Of a DNA stretch of 64,000 nucleotides, positions 60,681-64,000 are shown in pieces. This stretch comes from Gelidibacter sp038243395 (GTDB lineage: Bacteria > Bacteroidota > Bacteroidia > Flavobacteriales > Flavobacteriaceae), in the NCBI GenBank assembly GCA_038243395.1, contig JBBSRC010000010.1:1-64000 (forward strand), read 5' to 3'. The position numbers and the translations under genes are program-made. Position 1 is the stretch's first letter. Each line of letters starts with the position of its first letter. The notes under the pieces were generated by a model. It had not been told where the DNA came from, did not search any database, and saw nothing but the letters and a program-made list of their open reading frames with translations.

Positions 60681-61814
60681 ATGATTACTGAACTTCTGAC
60701 ATATTTTAACCCTTTAGATTATTTAGTCATTTGGTTATTTGTTGCTTTCACAATTGGGCTTATTGTATCTTTAAACACATTTCCAGCAATCTTTATGATC
60801 TCTGTGAAAAAACAACTCATGGACGAACCGGGTTCAAGAAGTGTACATTCGAAGAAGACTCCTACTCTAGGGGGTATTGCCATCTTTATGAGTTTGGTAG
60901 TAGTCATAACCACGCAAGGTGCATTATTGGATACCAAGGTATTATTACTACTATTGGGAGGGATGACTATTTTATTCTTTTTAGGACTTAAGGATGATTT
61001 ACTGGTATTATCACCAAAGAACAAATTTTTGGGACAGATTATGGCAGCAATGGTTCTAATAATATTTACAGATACACGAATTACGGGGTTTTTCGGAATT
61101 TTAGGAGTCACCACGTTGCCCTATTGGTTATCTGTAATTTTCACCTTGTTTGTGTATGTATTGATCATTAACGCCTATAATCTGATAGATGGGGTTGATG
61201 GTTTAGCCGGAAGTTTAGCATTATTTGCTTGTGCGGCATTTTGTTATCTTTTCTTAAAAACGGAAGACGTTAGTATGGCTACCATAGCTATTGCAACCAT
61301 AGGCTCATTATTGCCATTTTTAAGGTTGAATTTCGCTAAAAAAAGAAAGATTTTTATGGGCGATACAGGTTCGATGATTATAGGGTTTCTAATATCTTTT
61401 TTTGTGGTTCGGTTTATAAGTGAAGCGCAAGTGTTTAGGACGTCAATCTATTACAATTCGGCACCTGTTTTGGCACTTGCTATTGTGTTTTTTCCGCTTT
61501 TGGATACCCTACGTATATTCTTTATCCGGGCGGTCATTCACAAGAAAAGTCCTTTTGAGGCCGATCAAAATCATTTGCATCATGGTTTTCTCAAATTAGG
61601 GTATTCACATAAACAAACCACCGCTTGTGTCGTAATTATTAATGCGATATTGTTTGCATTGATGCTCTTCTTTAAAAACTTTGACATCCATTGGCAATTC
61701 TTTCTTTTGTTGTTAATTGGTACTGTATTGTATTCAGTGGTTTTTATATACCATTGGTTTTTAAAAAAGAAATTGAAGCCTAAAGTCGCAGAACATCATA
61801 TCAAAGATTTTTAA
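60681..61814 (+). CDS. WecA-like undecaprenyl-phosphate sugar-1-P transferase
   Basis: 377 aa from ATG 60681; the frame is open from 60630, but that codon lies inside the promoter -7 box. About eleven membrane segments. Motifs of the MraY/WecA family: TPTLGGIAIF, GLKDDLLVLSPKNK, NLIDGVDGLAGS, GDTGSMIIGF and NHLHHGFLKLG. It moves a sugar phosphate, probably GlcNAc-1-P or a derivative, to undecaprenyl phosphate and starts repeat-unit synthesis. First gene of the assembly operon with wza and wzc. Confidence 0.93.
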   Translation: MITELLTYFNPLDYLVIWLFVAFTIGLIVSLNTFPAIFMISVKKQLMDEPGSRSVHSKKTPTLGGIAIFMSLVVVITTQGALLDTKVLLLLLGGMTILFFLGLKDDLLVLSPKNKFLGQIMAAMVLIIFTDTRITGFFGILGVTTLPYWLSVIFTLFVYVLIINAYNLIDGVDGLAGSLALFACAAFCYLFLKTEDVSMATIAIATIGSLLPFLRLNFAKKRKIFMGDTGSMIIGFLISFFVVRFISEAQVFRTSIYYNSAPVLALAIVFFPLLDTLRIFFIRAVIHKKSPFEADQNHLHHGFLKLGYSHKQTTACVVIINAILFALMLFFKNFDIHWQFFLLLLIGTVLYSVVFIYHWFLKKKLKPKVAEHHIKDF

Positions 61815-61882
61815 CAATAAAACCCAATTCTTTTTTACCTCTGAGACATTAGGTCTATAGAAATCATAAAAAAACAAACTTA

Positions 61883-62644
61883 ATGAAACATTTTTTATCA
61901 ATTTTACTGGCAATTTTACTGCTGAATTCCTGCGCCACAAAAAAGGAAATTCTTTATTTTCAAGATGCTGATCAGTTCAATAATGCGGCGATTGAATTTT
62001 CCAATCCGAAGCTCCAGCCTAATGATATCCTAAAAATAACAGTAGGGGCTCTGGTTTCCGAAACTGCAATTCCGTATAACAGATTGACTCAAGGAACTGG
62101 TGGAAGTTCAAATTTTGAGATGATGAAATTAGAAGGCTATATCGTTTCTGAAAATAATTCCGTCAATTTTCCGCAATTGGGTATTATTTCTACTAAGAAT
62201 AAAACCACTTTGCAATTGGAGGAGGAAATAAAAGGCCTATTGGAAGATGGAGGTCATCTTAAAAACCCTACCGTTAATGTAAGATTACTGAATGCGAAGG
62301 TAACTATTCTTGGAGAAGTTGGATCCCCAGGAACCTTTGATTTTACTGAGGAAAGCGTTACGATATTACAGGCCTTGGGGATGGCCGGAGATTTGACCAT
62401 CAATGGGAAAAGAGAAGATATTTTATTAGTAAGAGAAAGCGAAGGAGTTTTCAATACGACCCATCTCAATTTAACCTCGGCCGCGCTTTTAACCAGTCCT
62501 TATTATTATATTAAACCTAATGATGTCATCATTGTTAATCCAAATAGCCCTAAGATCAAAAGTTCTGGGTTCGTGGGTAACGTAGGGACTTTCATGTCCG
62601 TATTTTCAATAGTTTTAAGTACTGTGATTTTAATAGCAAGATAA
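61883..62644 (+). CDS. Wza-like polysaccharide export lipoprotein
   Basis: 253 aa. Signal with lipobox LLNSC (Cys at about residue 17), so an outer-membrane lipoprotein. The export domain starts PNDILKITVGALVSETAIPY; an SLBB domain follows (VTILGEVGSPGTFDFTEESV), and one C-terminal hydrophobic segment (VGTFMSVFSIVLSTVILIA). Wza forms the exit channel for the polymer. Its stop overlaps the next start (TAATG). Confidence 0.92.
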   Translation: MKHFLSILLAILLLNSCATKKEILYFQDADQFNNAAIEFSNPKLQPNDILKITVGALVSETAIPYNRLTQGTGGSSNFEMMKLEGYIVSENNSVNFPQLGIISTKNKTTLQLEEEIKGLLEDGGHLKNPTVNVRLLNAKVTILGEVGSPGTFDFTEESVTILQALGMAGDLTINGKREDILLVRESEGVFNTTHLNLTSAALLTSPYYYIKPNDVIIVNPNSPKIKSSGFVGNVGTFMSVFSIVLSTVILIAR

Positions 62645-64000
62645 TGATAGATCAAGATAATTTAAATGCAACTCCGGAGAACTCCGATCAAGGCGAACTG
62701 ATCAAAAATGAGGTAAAAAAATACCTCAGATATTGGTTTTGGTTTTTGATTGGAATATTGGTAACCCTTACTGCAGCATACTTTTTTTTACGATATACTC
62801 CAAAAATTTACAATACGTCGGCCAAAATTCAGATATTAAATAAGAGCAAGGGTATTGAAATGCCTTCTACGTCTTTTATTTTTAATCGATCGACCATTAA
62901 TTTAGAAAATGAGATTGAAATTATAAAATCCTTGCGTATCAGTGAACGCGTGGTTAGAAATCTCGATTTAACTCAATCATTTTCTGAGATTGCGAAAGTA
63001 ACTACTCCAGATATTGAAAGTTTTCCTTTTCTCCTTACCAAAACCATTTCTAATGATAGCATTAGAATTCCGGAAACATTTAAAATTGTAATCAAGGATA
63101 AGGGATTTGAAGTATATAGAGGAAAATCAGAAAAAGCCATTGTATTTCCAAATTTTTCTTCCTATAGTGTTAAACATGACCTTCCTTTTGAATTGGATGC
63201 GGGAAGTGTGAATAGAATCAAATTAAATAAAGGTAAAACTTTTATTTATCGATTAACTCCGGTAATTACAGCAGCAAATAATTTAAGACATCGGATTAAT
63301 GTTTTCGTGCTTGGGAAGGAAAGTGAGCTGTTGCAACTTAGTCTGACTGGTCAAAGTAGAGCGAAGTCGGAGCGTATTTTAAATGAAATACTTTCCGTTT
63401 TTAATAACGATGGGATTATCGACCGACAGGATGTTTCTAAGCGCACCATCCGATTTATTGACGAACGCTTCGAACTTTTGGCCGGGGAATTAGATTCCAT
63501 TGAAGGAAATAAGCGCGACTATAAACAAAATAATAATTTCTTTGATGTCCAATCCGATGCCGCATTAGGAATATCTCAACGCACGGCGTCAGAGAACGAG
63601 GTTTTTGCCATAGAAAGTCAAATATTACTCTCAAATATGTTGGTGGAATCCTTGGATATAAAAGATAGCAATTACGAATTGTTGCCGGCAAATATTGGCA
63701 TCTCCAGTGCTAATACCAATGAGCTTATAGGTAATTATAATACGCTTATTTTTGAACGCGACAATTATTTAACTAGTGGTGGTCAAAATAATCCTATGGT
63801 ATTGACTTTAAATGAAAAATTAAAGGAATTAGCGGGAAATATTAATTCATCACTAAATTCTTATAAAGCGCAACTGCAGGCATCCAAAAACCAGTTACAA
63901 ACGAGAAATAATAAGTTTTCTTCACAAGTTTCCACAATTCCTGCCAAGGAAAAAATAATGCGTTCCATTGATCGCCAACAGGCTATTAAGGAAACCTTAT
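62644..64000 (+). CDS. Wzc-like chain-length determinant/tyrosine kinase, C-terminus outside window
   Basis: Open from ATG 62644 to the window end, 452 residues. An N-terminal soluble stretch is followed by a membrane segment (YWFWFLIGILVTLTAAYFFL, about residues 30-49), the Wzz-type periplasmic domain (KIYNTSAKIQILNKSKG, NLENEIEIIKSLRISERVV) and long coiled coil (about 270-452, FIDERFELLAGELDSIEGNK). The second membrane segment and the kinase with Walker motifs and Tyr cluster would lie past the edge. It co-polymerises and regulates chain length with Wza. Confidence 0.93.
   Translation, partial: MIDQDNLNATPENSDQGELIKNEVKKYLRYWFWFLIGILVTLTAAYFFLRYTPKIYNTSAKIQILNKSKGIEMPSTSFIFNRSTINLENEIEIIKSLRISERVVRNLDLTQSFSEIAKVTTPDIESFPFLLTKTISNDSIRIPETFKIVIKDKGFEVYRGKSEKAIVFPNFSSYSVKHDLPFELDAGSVNRIKLNKGKTFIYRLTPVITAANNLRHRINVFVLGKESELLQLSLTGQSRAKSERILNEILSVFNNDGIIDRQDVSKRTIRFIDERFELLAGELDSIEGNKRDYKQNNNFFDVQSDAALGISQRTASENEVFAIESQILLSNMLVESLDIKDSNYELLPANIGISSANTNELIGNYNTLIFERDNYLTSGGQNNPMVLTLNEKLKELAGNINSSLNSYKAQLQASKNQLQTRNNKFSSQVSTIPAKEKIMRSIDRQQAIKETL

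Overview
The window reads as a chromosome segment of a member of the Bacteroidota, most likely family Flavobacteriaceae. Reasons: AT-rich DNA, promoter -7 boxes of the form TAnnTTTG, the flavobacterial order of the division/cell-wall (dcw) genes, an FtsZ with a long C-terminal extension (633 aa), a secreted protein with a type IX secretion (T9SS) sorting domain, and an UpxY-like NusG paralogue at the head of a surface-polysaccharide locus. I cannot name the genus.

Layout. (1) 1-668: alpha/beta hydrolase on the minus strand, cut by the window edge. (2) 890-17430: complete dcw cluster on the plus strand: mraZ, rsmH, ftsL-like, ftsI-type PBP with PASTA domain, murE, mraY, four-helix-bundle (4HB) gene, murD, ftsW, murG, murC, ftsQ, ftsA, ftsZ, ending at an intrinsic terminator. 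A three-box MraZ operator lies upstream. The genes are ordinary but the spacers are not: palindromic REP-like elements supply or abut three start codons, a 4HB gene is bracketed by a 27-nt inverted repeat, and five consecutive hairpins separate ftsA from ftsZ. (3) 17955-19080: yqeY-like gene, tRNA-Arg(TCG) and a 93-bp tandem repeat. (4) 22214-19154, minus strand: a compact gene set made of a 59-aa leader-type peptide, an HprK-like P-loop kinase, an NTP_transf_5-type nucleotidyltransferase and a small outer-membrane barrel. This is the best candidate here for an undescribed peptide-modification system. (5) 24840-22633: T9SS-exported protein. (6) 25352 to the right edge: a large capsule or exopolysaccharide locus.

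The polysaccharide locus starts with the NusG-like antiterminator. It then has UDP-glucose dehydrogenase and a UDP-glucuronate epimerase; a repeat-rich stretch (28.5-33.9 kb) holding wlbA/wbpB-like and wbpD-like genes, a HepT/MntA toxin-antitoxin pair, and cysQ with a decayed partial copy beside it; and a wbpA/tviB-like dehydrogenase. After that come a Wzx-type flippase, an ABC exporter, an EpsG-like polymerase, ten glycosyltransferases, three membrane acyltransferases, a hexapeptide acyltransferase, two ATP-grasp enzymes, a CapK/PaaK-like adenylating enzyme and a ParB/SerK-like protein. A separate promoter at 60601-60632 drives the assembly genes: WecA-like initiating transferase, Wza-like lipoprotein and Wzc-like co-polymerase, the last cut by the window end.

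Together the locus suggests a Wzx/Wzy-type pathway making an acidic polysaccharide with uronic acid and 2-acetamido-3-amino uronic acid residues, decorated with acyl groups and possibly amino acids. The aminotransferase expected for the 3-amino sugar is not in the window.
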